Made by a program: the position numbers and the translations under genes. From assembly GCA_050944435.1 (NCBI GenBank), contig JBMNRB010000003.1, forward strand, positions 1-64,000: DNA of 64,000 bases, read 5' to 3'. The notes below the pieces were generated by a model. The model worked only from the letters and a program-made list of their open reading frames with translations. It had not been told where the DNA came from and searched no databases. Below are positions 25,394-33,278 of the stretch, one piece after another; position 1 is the stretch's first letter; each line of letters starts with the position of its first letter. Source of the stretch: Ruminococcus_G sp050944435. GTDB taxonomy: Bacteria; Bacillota; Clostridia; Lachnospirales; Lachnospiraceae.

Positions 25394-26258
25394 AATTATA
25401 ATTGTGACCGACAGCAACAGCGGCATTACCCAGCAGGAGGCAGTGCAGATGGGGATACGGGTACTGCCCATGCCATTTTTTATCAATGATGTACAACACT
25501 TTGAAGATATTGATCTGTCCCAGGGCGAATTTTACCGGAAACTGGAAGAGGGGGCAGACGTTTCCACCTCACAGCCGTCTCCGGCGGATGTAATTGAACT
25601 GTGGGAAAGCCTTTTAAAAGAGTATGAGGAAATCGTCCATATCCCCATGTCCAGCGGATTGAGTAATTCCTGTGAAACGGCCATGGCCCTTTCCAGACAA
25701 TTCCATGACCGCGTGTGGGTGGTCAACAATCAACGGATCTCTGTAACCCAGAGACAGTCTGTTTTCGATGCTGCAGAATTGGTTCAGGCCGGAAAAAGCG
25801 GAAAAGAGATTAAGGAAATTCTGGAACGGGAAAAATTTGAGTCCAGCATCTATATTATGGTAGATACGCTGAAATATCTGAAAAAAGGGGGCAGAATTAC
25901 TCCTGCCGCCGCTATGATCGGAACTGTCCTGAATTTAAAGCCGGTTCTTCAGATTCAGGGGGAACGGCTGGACGCTTATGCGAAAGTCCGAGGACAGAAA
26001 CAGGCAAAAAGAACCATGCTGGAAGCCATGAAGAAAGACTTTGATACCCGGTTTAAAGAGGCTGCTGAAAGAAAAGAGATACATTTGGCCGTGGCACATA
26101 CGGCCAACGAAGGGGAAGCGCTTATTTTTGCCAGAGAAATTTCAGAGATGTTTCCCGGGTTTGGAGAGATCGTCGTGAATGCCCTTTCCCTCAGCGTAGC
26201 CTGTCATATCGGGCCCGGAGCCCTTGCCATCGCCTGCTCGAAAAAAATTTCATATTAG
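25386..26258 (+). CDS. DegV family fatty-acid-binding protein
   Basis: DegV family protein of 290 residues that binds a fatty acid, probably feeding the fatty acid kinase route into phospholipid synthesis. Motifs are IIVTDSNSGITQQEA at the start, the TSQPSPADVIELWE loop and VDTLKYLKKGGRITPAAAMIG in the lipid-binding core. ATG 25386 has AGGAGGG 8 bases upstream and overlaps the RNase gene by 8 bases, so it is part of that operon. Confidence 0.92.
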   Translation: MSKIIIVTDSNSGITQQEAVQMGIRVLPMPFFINDVQHFEDIDLSQGEFYRKLEEGADVSTSQPSPADVIELWESLLKEYEEIVHIPMSSGLSNSCETAMALSRQFHDRVWVVNNQRISVTQRQSVFDAAELVQAGKSGKEIKEILEREKFESSIYIMVDTLKYLKKGGRITPAAAMIGTVLNLKPVLQIQGERLDAYAKVRGQKQAKRTMLEAMKKDFDTRFKEAAERKEIHLAVAHTANEGEALIFAREISEMFPGFGEIVVNALSLSVACHIGPGALAIACSKKISY

Positions 26259-26271
26259 TGGATGGAAAAAC

Positions 26272-26300
26272 TTGACGAATGATTTTCGACATGGTATTAT
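26272..26300 (+). promoter_or_regulatory. Promoter of the L21-Prp-L27 operon
   Basis: TTGACG (26272-26277) and TATTAT (26295-26300) with a 17-base spacer, giving a leader of about 80 bases before rplU. Confidence 0.7.
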
Positions 26301-26306
26301 CATTGA

Positions 26307-26380
26307 GTGTGCCGCACAGAGAGGTTTAAGTGTTTCTGGAGAGGAAACCACCATATCTGGCGAGTAATGATAATAGGAGG
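26307..26380 (+). promoter_or_regulatory. Candidate L21 leader RNA
   Basis: The short leader between the promoter and rplU can fold, with GGTTT and AAACC arms pairing around a purine-rich loop. Its position matches the Firmicutes L21 leader, an autoregulatory site for ribosomal protein L21. The match to the known motif was not verified, so the call rests mainly on position. Confidence 0.4.
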
Positions 26381-26386
26381 TGCCAT

Positions 26387-26692
26387 ATGTACGCAATTAT
26401 TGCAACAGGTGGTAAACAGTACAAAGTAGCCGAAGGCGATATCATTAGAGTTGAAAAACTTGGAGCAGAAGCTGGAGAGACTGTTACATTTGATGATGTA
26501 CTTGCAGTAAGCAACGACGGACTGAAAGTTGGAGCAGACGTAGCCAACGCCAGTGTAACTGCTTCCGTTATTGAGCATGGAAAAGCAAAAAAAGTTGTTA
26601 TCTACAAGTATAAAAGAAAAACTGGATATCACAACAAGAACGGTCACAGACAGCAGTTCACAAAAGTAAAAATCGAAAAGATCAATGGTTAA
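26387..26692 (+). CDS. rplU: 50S ribosomal protein L21
   Basis: Ribosomal protein L21 of 101 residues, bound to 23S rRNA in the large subunit. The sequence is canonical from MYAIIATGGKQYKV through the C-terminal KRKTGYHNKNGHRQQFTKVKI. ATG 26387 sits after an AGGAGG site; upstream in-frame codons belong to the leader. It overlaps prp by 8 bases in the usual Firmicutes order. Confidence 0.97.
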   Translation: MYAIIATGGKQYKVAEGDIIRVEKLGAEAGETVTFDDVLAVSNDGLKVGADVANASVTASVIEHGKAKKVVIYKYKRKTGYHNKNGHRQQFTKVKIEKING

Positions 26693-27005
26693 TGTCACAG
26701 TTCTTGTAAAATGTGGTGATTATGTCGGTATCGAATCAAAGGGACATGCAGGTTATGGCGAAGAAGGCAGCGATATTGTCTGCGCCGCTGTATCAGCGCT
26801 GATGATTAATACCGTCAATTCCATCGAAAAGTTTACGGAAGATGATTTTTCCGGGGAACAGGGCGATGGATTTCTTTCCCTTCGTTTTACGGATACCGTC
26901 AGTGAAAAGACGAAACTTTTGATGGATTCACTGATTTTGGGATTGAAAACGATTCAGGAAAATTATGGACGCAATTTTTTAGAAATAACATCCGAGGAGG
27001 TGTAA
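26685..27005 (+). CDS. prp: Ribosomal-processing cysteine protease Prp
   Basis: Cysteine protease of 106 residues that removes the N-terminal extension of ribosomal protein L27 in Firmicutes. The catalytic pair is visible as His21 in SKGHAGYGEEG and Cys33 in DIVCAAVSAL. It lies between rplU and rpmA, and the L27 encoded next carries the matching cleavage motif. Confidence 0.94.
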   Translation: MVNVTVLVKCGDYVGIESKGHAGYGEEGSDIVCAAVSALMINTVNSIEKFTEDDFSGEQGDGFLSLRFTDTVSEKTKLLMDSLILGLKTIQENYGRNFLEITSEEV

Positions 27006-27009
27006 GAAC

Positions 27010-27294
27010 ATGTTAACAATGAACCTTCAGTTATTTGCACATAAAAAAGGTGTTGGTTCTACCAAAAACGGCAGAGATTCCGAGTCCAAACGTCTGGGCG
27101 CAAAAAGAGCAGACGGACAGTTTGTAAAAGCAGGAAACATTCTTTACAGACAGCGTGGAACCAAAATTCATCCTGGTGTGAATGTGGGACGCGGTAAAGA
27201 CGATACTCTGTTTGCATTGACAGACGGTATTGTAAGATTCCAGAGAAAAGGAAGAGATAAGAAACAGGTTTCTATCGTTCCGGTATCAGAGTAA
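27010..27294 (+). CDS. rpmA: 50S ribosomal protein L27 with N-terminal extension
   Basis: Ribosomal protein L27, 94 residues, which reaches toward the peptidyl-transferase centre. The first nine residues MLTMNLQLF form the Prp-cleaved extension; cleavage after Phe9 exposes AHKKGVGSTKNGRDS, the mature start. The gene has an AGGAGG site and is followed by a perfect terminator. Confidence 0.97.
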   Translation: MLTMNLQLFAHKKGVGSTKNGRDSESKRLGAKRADGQFVKAGNILYRQRGTKIHPGVNVGRGKDDTLFALTDGIVRFQRKGRDKKQVSIVPVSE

Positions 27295-27300
27295 ATGGGA

Positions 27301-27335
27301 AGGCTTCAAATCACATCGGTTTGAAGCCTTTTATT
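27301..27335 (+). terminator. Terminator after rpmA
   Basis: AGGCTTCAAA (27301-27310) and TTTGAAGCCT (27320-27329) form a perfect 10-base stem followed by a T-rich run. Some read-through into obgE is possible, since obgE starts only 26 bases later. Confidence 0.87.
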
Positions 27336-27361
27336 CATAAAAAAGATAGCAGAGGTAAGTT

Positions 27362-28654
27362 ATGTTTGCGGACAGAGCAAAAATTATCATCCGCTCCGGA
27401 AAGGGAGGCGACGGCCACGTGAGCTTCCGCCGTGAGCTTTATGTCCCCAACGGCGGTCCCGACGGCGGTGACGGCGGAAAAGGGGGCGACGTAATTTTCC
27501 AGGTGGATGAAGGATTAAATACATTGTCAGATTATCGGCATAAACGGAAATTTTCTGCAGAGAATGGAGAAGAGGGCAAAAAAAGAAGGTGCCACGGGAA
27601 GAATGGATCCGATCTGGTGCTGAAGGTTCCGGAGGGAACGGTGATTATGGATGCGGAGAGCAGAAAAGTAATTGCCGATATGTCCGGAACAAACAGACGC
27701 CAGGTAATACTGCGGGGAGGCCGGGGCGGAAACGGCAATATGCATTATGCCACCTCCACCATGCAGGCGCCCAAATATGCCCAGCCGGGACAGCCGGCTC
27801 AGGAGCTGGAAGTTTTTCTGGAACTGAAGGTAATCGCCGACGTGGGACTGGTCGGTTTTCCCAACGTGGGAAAATCCACCCTTCTTTCCAGAGTAACCAA
27901 TGCAGATCCTAAAATTGCAAATTATCATTTTACCACAATCAATCCCAATCTGGGTGTGGTGGATCTGGAAGGATGCCGCGGTTTTGTAATTGCAGATATC
28001 CCAGGGCTGATTGAAGGGGCGTCTCAGGGAGTGGGACTTGGTCATGAATTCCTTCGCCATGTGGAGCGGACAAAGGTGATCATCCATGTGCTGGACGCAG
28101 CTTCCACGGAGGGGCGTGATCCCATTGAGGATTATTATAAGATCACGGATGAGCTGAAAGCTTATAATCCCCAGCTGGCAGAGCGGCCTCAGGTGATTGC
28201 AGCAAATAAAACCGACGCCCTGTATACGGAAGATGAGGATCCGGTGGAGCGTCTGAAAAAAGAGTTTGAACCAAAAGGGATTTCGGTATTTCCCATTTCA
28301 GCAGTCAGCGGGAAGGGGCTGAAGGAACTTTTGTACCATGTGCAGAATATGCTGGATTCCATGGATGAGAAACCGGTGGTTTTTGAACAGGAATTTTTCC
28401 CGGAGGATGTTCTGATTCGGGAGAATCTTCCCTATACAGTGGAACGTTCCAGCGAAGATGAGCATGTGTTCATCGTGGAGGGGCCAAGAATCGAGAAAAT
28501 GCTTGGCTATACCAATCTGGAATCCGAAAAAGGCTTTGCATTTTTCCAGAAGTTTCTGAAAGATACGGGGATTCTGGATGATCTGGAAAAAGCCGGAATC
28601 GCTGAAGGAGATACCGTACGGATGTACGGACTGGAATTTGATTATTATCACTAA
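27362..28654 (+). CDS. obgE: GTPase ObgE/CgtA
   Basis: Essential Obg GTPase of 430 residues involved in 50S ribosome assembly and stress control. The glycine-rich Obg domain covers residues 1-157 (GGPDGGDGGKGGDV). The GTPase domain follows with G1 GFPNVGKST near 166, G3 DIPGLIEGA and G4 ANKTD. A C-terminal OCT domain occupies about 350-430. All nucleotide motifs are intact. It follows L27 in standard order. Confidence 0.97.
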   Translation: MFADRAKIIIRSGKGGDGHVSFRRELYVPNGGPDGGDGGKGGDVIFQVDEGLNTLSDYRHKRKFSAENGEEGKKRRCHGKNGSDLVLKVPEGTVIMDAESRKVIADMSGTNRRQVILRGGRGGNGNMHYATSTMQAPKYAQPGQPAQELEVFLELKVIADVGLVGFPNVGKSTLLSRVTNADPKIANYHFTTINPNLGVVDLEGCRGFVIADIPGLIEGASQGVGLGHEFLRHVERTKVIIHVLDAASTEGRDPIEDYYKITDELKAYNPQLAERPQVIAANKTDALYTEDEDPVERLKKEFEPKGISVFPISAVSGKGLKELLYHVQNMLDSMDEKPVVFEQEFFPEDVLIRENLPYTVERSSEDEHVFIVEGPRIEKMLGYTNLESEKGFAFFQKFLKDTGILDDLEKAGIAEGDTVRMYGLEFDYYH

Positions 28655-28667
28655 GGCAGGAGCAGGT

Positions 28668-28973
28668 ATGACAAGTAAACAAAGAGCATATTTAAAAGGA
28701 CTGGCGATGACAGAAGATCCCATCCTTCAGATCGGAAAGTCAAGTCTCACGCCGGAGGTCACCGCCTCGGTAGAAGAAGCGCTGGAGGCGCGAGAGCTGA
28801 TCAAAGTCAGCGTATTGAAAAACTGTATGGACGATCCCCGGGCCATCGCAGAGATACTTGCGCAGAGAACACATTCTGAAGTGGTCCAGGTCATCGGAAA
28901 GAAAATTGTTCTTTACCGGGAAGGTAAGGGAGATAAGAAAAAAATTGAATTACCGCGGAGAAAAAAGGATTGA
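28668..28973 (+). CDS. yhbY: YhbY family ribosome assembly RNA-binding protein
   Basis: CRM-domain RNA-binding protein of 101 residues linked to 50S assembly. The family start TSKQRAYLKGLAMTEDPILQIGKSSLTPEV and the GxxG-type VIGKKIVLYR end are present. ATG 28668 follows a GGAGCAGG site. It overlaps nadD by 4 bases. Confidence 0.93.
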   Translation: MTSKQRAYLKGLAMTEDPILQIGKSSLTPEVTASVEEALEARELIKVSVLKNCMDDPRAIAEILAQRTHSEVVQVIGKKIVLYREGKGDKKKIELPRRKKD

Positions 28974-29590
28974 AAGGGAAAGATAAGCCGAGAATCGGAA
29001 TTATGGGAGGTACTTTTGATCCCATTCACATTGGTCATCTGATTCTTGGCGAAACCGCATATGAGCAGTTTCACCTGGATAAAGTGCTGTTCATGCCGGC
29101 AGGCAATCCACCCCATAAAAAGAACAGAAAAGGACGGGCCACGGATGAGGAACGTGTGGAAATGGTTCGCCGGGCGATTGATGGAAACGATCATTTTGAG
29201 CTGTCTCTGATTGAGATGAACGAAGATGGTTATACCTATACTTACCGTACATTGGAGCGAATGAGACAGGAACAGGAAAAGGCGGATTATTTCTTCATCA
29301 TTGGGGCGGACTCCCTGTATAATTTTGATACCTGGAAGGAACCGGAGCGTATCTGCAAAGCGGCCAAAATAGTGGTAGCTACCAGGGATCACACGGAAGA
29401 TGAAAGTCTGGATTACGAAATGCAGCGGCTGTCTGTGAAATATGGAGGAGAGTTCTTAAAGCTGGACAGTCTGAATATTGATATTTCTTCCCAGATGCTT
29501 CGTGCCTGGATTGAGGAAAAAAGAACGATAAAGTATTACGTTCCGGATTGTGTGATTGATTTTATTCAGGAAAATCAGATATATCAATAA
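28970..29590 (+). CDS. nadD: Nicotinate-nucleotide adenylyltransferase
   Basis: Adenylylates nicotinate mononucleotide in NAD synthesis; 206 residues. The nucleotidyltransferase motif GGTFDPIHIGHL, with the (H/T)xGH signature, is at about residues 13-24 and the C-terminal ISSQMLRAWI motif is present. It starts with TTG at 28970, overlapping yhbY. It lies next to yqeK, the standard pairing. Confidence 0.95.
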   Translation: MKGKDKPRIGIMGGTFDPIHIGHLILGETAYEQFHLDKVLFMPAGNPPHKKNRKGRATDEERVEMVRRAIDGNDHFELSLIEMNEDGYTYTYRTLERMRQEQEKADYFFIIGADSLYNFDTWKEPERICKAAKIVVATRDHTEDESLDYEMQRLSVKYGGEFLKLDSLNIDISSQMLRAWIEEKRTIKYYVPDCVIDFIQENQIYQ

Positions 29591-29604
29591 AATGAGAGGG
29601 TACT

Positions 29605-30195
29605 ATGGCACATTCCAATTACGACTTAAAAAAAATAGAAAAAAAGCTGAAAAATCATATGGATCATGACCGCATGGTTCACACCAGGGGCGTTATGTAT
29701 ACGGCGGCATGTCTGGGAATGGCTCATGGCTGTGATCTGGAAAAGTGTCAGACGGCCGGACTCCTCCACGACTGCGCCAAATGCATGCCGGATCAAAAAA
29801 AACTGAAACTGTGCATCAAAAATGGGATTGCTATGTCGGACTATGAAATGCGGCACCCCTTTATCCTTCACGCTAAACTGGGAGCGTGGATTGCAAAAAA
29901 GAAATATAGAATTCAGGACAGGGAAATCCTGGATGCCATTACCTGGCATACGACCGGGAAAGCCGCCATGACGGAACTGGATAAGATTATCTATATTGCC
30001 GATTATATCGAACCTGGCAGAACGAAAGCTCCGCGGCTGGATCAGGTACGGGAAAAGTCTTTTTATGATTTGGATGAAGCAATGTATATGATACTTTCGG
30101 ATACTCTCCAGTATTTAAAGAACGGCGGAAAGGAAATTGATCCGGCGACGGAAAGCGCCTTTGCCTATTACTGCAATCTTCACAATCAGAAATAG
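29605..30195 (+). CDS. yqeK: YqeK family HD-domain diadenosine tetraphosphatase
   Basis: HD-domain phosphohydrolase of 196 residues. YqeK proteins split symmetrical Ap4A into two ADP. The metal-binding residues are visible: His in HTRGVMYTA, the His-Asp pair LLHDCAK, His residues in HPFILHAKLGA and AITWHTTG, and Asp in IYIADYIEP. It lies 15 bases after nadD and 12 bases before rsfS in one operon. Confidence 0.92.
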   Translation: MAHSNYDLKKIEKKLKNHMDHDRMVHTRGVMYTAACLGMAHGCDLEKCQTAGLLHDCAKCMPDQKKLKLCIKNGIAMSDYEMRHPFILHAKLGAWIAKKKYRIQDREILDAITWHTTGKAAMTELDKIIYIADYIEPGRTKAPRLDQVREKSFYDLDEAMYMILSDTLQYLKNGGKEIDPATESAFAYYCNLHNQK

Positions 30196-30206
30196 AGGAG
30201 AATAAT

Positions 30207-30575
30207 ATGAGCAATGGAAAAAAAATGGCCCGTCTGGCGTGCGCAGCGCTGGAAGATAAAAAGGCTGTGGATATCAAAGTGATCGATATTGAAAAAGTGT
30301 CCATTTTGGCTGATTATTTTATCATCGCCAGCGGAACAAACCGCAATCAGGTTCAGGCGATGGCGGATAATGCAGAAGAAGTTCTGGGAAGAGCCGGCTA
30401 TCATCCGAAACAGATCGAAGGTTATCAGAATGCAAACTGGATTTTGATGGATTACGGTGATCTTGTGCTTCACATCTTTGATGAGGAGAACCGGCTGTTC
30501 TATGATCTGGAACGGATCTGGCGGGATGGACAGTCAGTCAGTCTGGCTGATTTAAATGAGAAAGAATCGGAGTAA
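30207..30575 (+). CDS. rsfS: Ribosomal silencing factor RsfS
   Basis: RsfS/Iojap protein of 122 residues that binds L14 and prevents subunit joining in starved cells. Typical sequence is ADYFIIASGTNRNQVQAMADN, with HPKQIEGYQNANWILMDYGDLVLHIF near the end. It is the last gene of the housekeeping run, followed by a terminator. Confidence 0.95.
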   Translation: MSNGKKMARLACAALEDKKAVDIKVIDIEKVSILADYFIIASGTNRNQVQAMADNAEEVLGRAGYHPKQIEGYQNANWILMDYGDLVLHIFDEENRLFYDLERIWRDGQSVSLADLNEKESE

Positions 30576-30581
30576 ATGGTG

Positions 30582-30620
30582 AAAAGCCGGTATCGTTTAT
30601 GGGGATACCGGTTTTTTCTT
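30582..30620 (+). terminator. Terminator after rsfS
   Basis: CCGGTATC (30587-30594) pairs with GATACCGG (30604-30611), followed by six T. Confidence 0.87.
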
Positions 30621-30641
30621 TTGTCTTGATTTTCTTTACCA

Positions 30642-30672
30642 TTGATTATTTAGCCGTATATTATGATATAAT
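30642..30672 (+). promoter_or_regulatory. Promoter of the ArsR operon
   Basis: Perfect TATAAT at 30667-30672, with TTGATT at 30642-30647 and a long 19-base spacer. It lies 30 bases before the ArsR start. Confidence 0.45.
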
Positions 30673-30701
30673 GGTTCAAAAGTTTAAACAGGAGATGAAA
30701 A

Positions 30702-31085
30702 ATGAGCGAATGCATCAAAAATCGCTTGGAGCTGGCAAAACAGTTCAGAGACTGCAGGAAAGCAATCCTGGCGCTGGGAGATGAGATCCGTCAGCAGATT
30801 ATCCTTACCCTGCTGGAAAATGAACAGACAGGTATGCGCGTAGGGGAGATCTCTAAACAGGTAAGTCTTTCGCGTCCAGCCGTTTCCCATCATCTGCAGG
30901 TTTTGAAAAAAGCAAAAATTATATCCGTATACCGAAAGGGTACCATGAATTTTTACTACATTAATGCAGATAAGACGGAATGGGGAAAGCTGACCGGATT
31001 GATGAATAACATTTACGATCTGGTACTGCAGGCGTCAAAAGCAGGTTATCCCGGGCGTGTTGAAGAAGAGGAGGCAGAAAAATGA
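30702..31085 (+). CDS. ArsR family transcriptional regulator
   Basis: Winged-helix regulator of 127 residues with the ArsR core MRVGEISKQVSLSRPAVSHHLQVLKKAKII at about residues 46-75. There is no obvious metal-binding cysteine pair, so it may sense something other than metal. It overlaps the nitroreductase gene by 4 bases and probably controls that operon. Confidence 0.88.
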   Translation: MSECIKNRLELAKQFRDCRKAILALGDEIRQQIILTLLENEQTGMRVGEISKQVSLSRPAVSHHLQVLKKAKIISVYRKGTMNFYYINADKTEWGKLTGLMNNIYDLVLQASKAGYPGRVEEEEAEK

Positions 31086-31750
31086 ATTTAATTGAAGCAG
31101 CAGAAAACCGGCATTCTGTAAGAAAATATCAAAATATACCATTATCAGAAGAAATAAAGGAGAAACTGCAGGAAGTAATTGCTGAATGCAACCGCGAAAG
31201 CGGCCTTCACATTCAGATTGTGAACGACGAACCTAAAGCTTTCGACGGAATTATGGCCCATTACGGCAAATTTTCCGGCGTCAGCAATTATATTGCCTTA
31301 GTTGGGCAAAAGAGCGCGGATTTGGATGAAAAAGTCGGATATTATGGAGAAAAAATCGCGCTGGCGGCCCAGCAGGCGGGACTCAATACCTGCTGGGTGG
31401 CATTGACTTTCAGTAAACGGAAAAGCCGCTGCAGGATAAATCCGGGAGAGAAGCTGGTATGCGTGCTGGCTCTGGGTTACGGTGAAAACCAGGGAACGGC
31501 CCATAAAAGCAAGCCCATGGATGATCTTTGTAAATACCAGGGCGACATGCCCGAATGGTTCAAAAAAGGCATGGATATGGCTGCCCTGGCGCCTACGGCC
31601 ATGAACCAGCAGAAATTTTTAATCACGGGAAATGGAAATCAGGTCAAAGCCCGGGCTACGGGAGGATTTTATTCGAAAGTGGATCTGGGAATAGTCAAGT
31701 ATCATTTTGAACTGGGAGCCGGGAAGGATAAGTTCAAATGGACAAAATAA
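31082..31750 (+). CDS. Nitroreductase family protein
   Basis: FMN-dependent reductase-like protein of 222 residues. The family start NRHSVRKYQNIPLSEEIKE is present, with a second FMN-binding region near MDMAALAPTAMNQQKF. The order is unusual: the PTAMNQQKF element lies near residue 170 and not near the N-terminus, as in the Nfr/TM1586-like branch. Substrate unknown. It is co-transcribed with the ArsR regulator and a small cysteine-rich protein. Confidence 0.83.
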   Translation: MNLIEAAENRHSVRKYQNIPLSEEIKEKLQEVIAECNRESGLHIQIVNDEPKAFDGIMAHYGKFSGVSNYIALVGQKSADLDEKVGYYGEKIALAAQQAGLNTCWVALTFSKRKSRCRINPGEKLVCVLALGYGENQGTAHKSKPMDDLCKYQGDMPEWFKKGMDMAALAPTAMNQQKFLITGNGNQVKARATGGFYSKVDLGIVKYHFELGAGKDKFKWTK

Positions 31751-31778
31751 GAACTGTTCAGGGAAGGAGGAGGATAAA

Positions 31779-31931
31779 ATGAAAGAGGAAGGAACGTGCA
31801 GCAATACACGGCCCTGTGTCTGTACATATCCAGGATGCGAAAACCACGGAAAATGCTGCGCCTGCGTGGCACATCACAGAGATGAGGCGGGAGGGATTCC
31901 TGCCTGTCTGAAAAAAAATACAGTGAAATAA
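31779..31931 (+). CDS. Small cysteine-rich protein (DUF6485-like)
   Basis: Fifty-residue protein with eight cysteines in CSNTRPCVCTYPGCENHGKC and CACVAHH, plus a late Cys in PACLK. The pattern resembles the DUF6485 family and suggests a bound metal, probably zinc, but this is inferred. ATG 31779 follows a strong GGAGGAGG site. It closes the ArsR/nitroreductase operon. Confidence 0.75.
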   Translation: MKEEGTCSNTRPCVCTYPGCENHGKCCACVAHHRDEAGGIPACLKKNTVK

Positions 31932-31971
31932 GGAAATGCCCCTTTGATTCTTATCATTGGGGCATTTTCCT
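31931..31971. terminator. Bidirectional terminator between converging operons
   Basis: AAATGCCCC (31934-31942) pairs with GGGGCATTT (31959-31967). A- and T-rich flanks are present on both sides, so it can serve both the ArsR operon and the converging lexA gene. Confidence 0.8.
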
Positions 31972-31978
31972 ATGGATG

Positions 31979-32602
31979 TTAATGATCTATAAAACGCATG
32001 ACGCCAATTACTTTTCCCAGAATCTGAAGATCGTTTCCGGCAATGATGGGATCCATGGAGTCATTTTCCGGCTGAAGGCGAAAATGGCCGTTTTCTTTAT
32101 AGAAGGTCTTAACTGTTGCGGAATCATCGATCATGGCAACCACCATATTTCCATTTTCAGCGGTGCTCTGACTCTGCACCAGTACGTAATCGCCGTCGAA
32201 GATACCGGCGTTGATCATGCTTTCGCCATGTACTTCCAGGATGAAAGCGTCGGAATTGGGCATATGTTCCGCTGGAATGGGAAAATAGGACTCAATATTT
32301 TCTTCTGCCAGGATTGGTTCGCCGGCAGCGACGCGGCCCACAATAGGAACGCTTACCATATCACAGCGGGCTGCGTTAAACACATCGTCCAGAATTTCAA
32401 TTGCCCGGGGCTTAGTGGGATCCCGCCGGATGTATCCGTTCCTTTCCAGGGAAGCCAAATGGGAGTGAACGGAGGAAGTGGATTTAAGCTGCACTGCCTC
32501 GCAGATTTCCCGTACGGAAGGCGGATATCCCCGGGATACAATTTCATTTTTTATATAATCCAGAATTTCCTGCTGCTTTTTACTGATTTTTCCGTAGGTC
32601 AT
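31979..32602 (-). CDS. lexA: LexA repressor
   Basis: SOS repressor and self-cleaving serine protease, 207 residues. The N-terminal winged helix has PPSVREICEAVQLKSTSSVHSHL at about residues 27-49. The cleavage site is Ala93-Gly94 in VAAGEP, and the catalytic dyad is Ser128 (HGESM) and Lys165 (ATVKTFY). Gene order is divergent from a LysM gene with LexA boxes between them, as in Bacillus lexA/yneA. Confidence 0.97.
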   Translation of the reverse strand: MTYGKISKKQQEILDYIKNEIVSRGYPPSVREICEAVQLKSTSSVHSHLASLERNGYIRRDPTKPRAIEILDDVFNAARCDMVSVPIVGRVAAGEPILAEENIESYFPIPAEHMPNSDAFILEVHGESMINAGIFDGDYVLVQSQSTAENGNMVVAMIDDSATVKTFYKENGHFRLQPENDSMDPIIAGNDLQILGKVIGVMRFIDH

Positions 32603-32631
32603 AAAGATACCTCCATGTATATACTACGTTT

Positions 32632-32660
32632 ATCATACCATAGATTATCCCTTCATGCAA
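32632..32660 (-). promoter_or_regulatory. Promoter of lexA
   Basis: On the minus strand, TTGCAT (32660 to 32655) and TATGAT (32637 to 32632) are 17 bases apart. The nearest LexA box begins 10 bases upstream. Confidence 0.6.
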
Positions 32661-32670
32661 ACGTATATTC

Positions 32671-32684
32671 CGAATATTTGTTCG
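32671..32684. promoter_or_regulatory. LexA box 1
   Basis: CGAATATTTGTTCG matches the Firmicutes consensus CGAAC-N4-GTTCG at 9 of 10 positions. It lies between the divergent lexA and yneA promoters. Confidence 0.85.
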
Positions 32685-32693
32685 AAAAATCTA

Positions 32694-32722
32694 TTGACAA
32701 AACATCTGTTCGTATATATAAT
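32694..32722 (+). promoter_or_regulatory. Promoter of yneA
   Basis: Perfect TTGACA (32694-32699) and perfect TATAAT (32717-32722), 17-base spacer. A fully consensus promoter kept silent by flanking LexA boxes is the expected SOS design. Confidence 0.88.
32699..32712. promoter_or_regulatory. LexA box 2, in the yneA promoter spacer
   Basis: AAAACATCTGTTCG has one perfect half-site (GTTCG) and a partial one (AAAAC for CGAAC). It lies between the -35 and -10 boxes of yneA, so it may be a weaker site. Confidence 0.5.
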
Positions 32723-32730
32723 GATAATAC

Positions 32731-32757
32731 AGAACAAACGTTTGGAACACTTGTTCA
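32731..32757. promoter_or_regulatory. LexA boxes 3 and 4, downstream of the yneA start
   Basis: AGAACAAACGTTTG (32731-32744) is a partial box with GAAC and GTT cores. GGAACACTTGTTCA (32744-32757) has a perfect GAAC-N4-GTTC core. They are adjacent and lie just after the predicted transcription start. Confidence 0.7.
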
Positions 32758-32875
32758 TGAATGGGCATTTCCACGCTTCGAGTGTAAAGAATCACTAAGC
32801 GAAAGAGGGAAATGCCTGTGTCGCCAAAAGATGAAACACAGGTCGTGTGTTTTCTTTACCGGGGAGGGATAAAAC

Positions 32876-33214
32876 GTGATGAAAAGGAGAAAAAATACCC
32901 GAAACAGAAGAAGAATCCAGCTGATCGCTATGTTTGCATGTTTTTTGTTCTGCACCTGTTTCGTCATACAGAACAGCGCAAGGAAAATCGATGCGGAGAG
33001 TGATCTTTCCAGGATTACTTATAAATATTATAAAAGCTATTATGTGGAGACAGGAGACAGTCTCTGGAGTATTGCAGAAGAATATATTTCTGATGAATAC
33101 TCGGATATAAATGAGTATATTGCAGAAGTGAAACAAATCAATCACCTGAAAGGAGATAGGGTGAAACAGGGAAGCCACATCTGCATTCCTTATTATTCGA
33201 CTGAGCATCAATAG
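32876..33214 (+). CDS. yneA: LysM-domain cell division suppressor YneA-like
   Basis: Membrane-anchored protein of about 112 residues: basic N-terminus, one membrane helix at about 17-36, then a LysM domain (YYVETGDSLWSIAEEYI through GDRVKQGSHICIPY). In Bacillus, YneA is SOS-induced and delays septation. The divergent lexA gene and multiple LexA boxes support the same role here. GTG 32876 and ATG 32879 are both possible starts after a GGGGAGGG site. The leader is about 145 bases long. Confidence 0.82.
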   Translation: MMKRRKNTRNRRRIQLIAMFACFLFCTCFVIQNSARKIDAESDLSRITYKYYKSYYVETGDSLWSIAEEYISDEYSDINEYIAEVKQINHLKGDRVKQGSHICIPYYSTEHQ

Positions 33215-33222
33215 ATTTTCAG

Positions 33223-33253
33223 AAGGTATACATAAAAATATTATGTATACCTT
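33223..33253. repeat. 13-bp perfect hairpin after yneA
   Basis: AAGGTATACATAA (33223-33235) and TTATGTATACCTT (33241-33253) are a perfect inverted repeat with a 5-base loop. No T-run follows, so it may protect the yneA mRNA end or act with the next hairpin. Confidence 0.65.
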
Positions 33254-33278
33254 GAGTTCGTGGGTTCGGCGGATATAG

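Noticed and set aside
31976..32872. Plus-strand reading frame of 298 codons across lexA and its upstream spacer
   Set aside because: It is antisense to lexA, runs through LexA boxes and the yneA promoter, and has no family features.
32876..33214. LysM protein as a general wall hydrolase
   Set aside because: It has no catalytic domain, and its divergent lexA and LexA boxes point to the YneA division suppressor.
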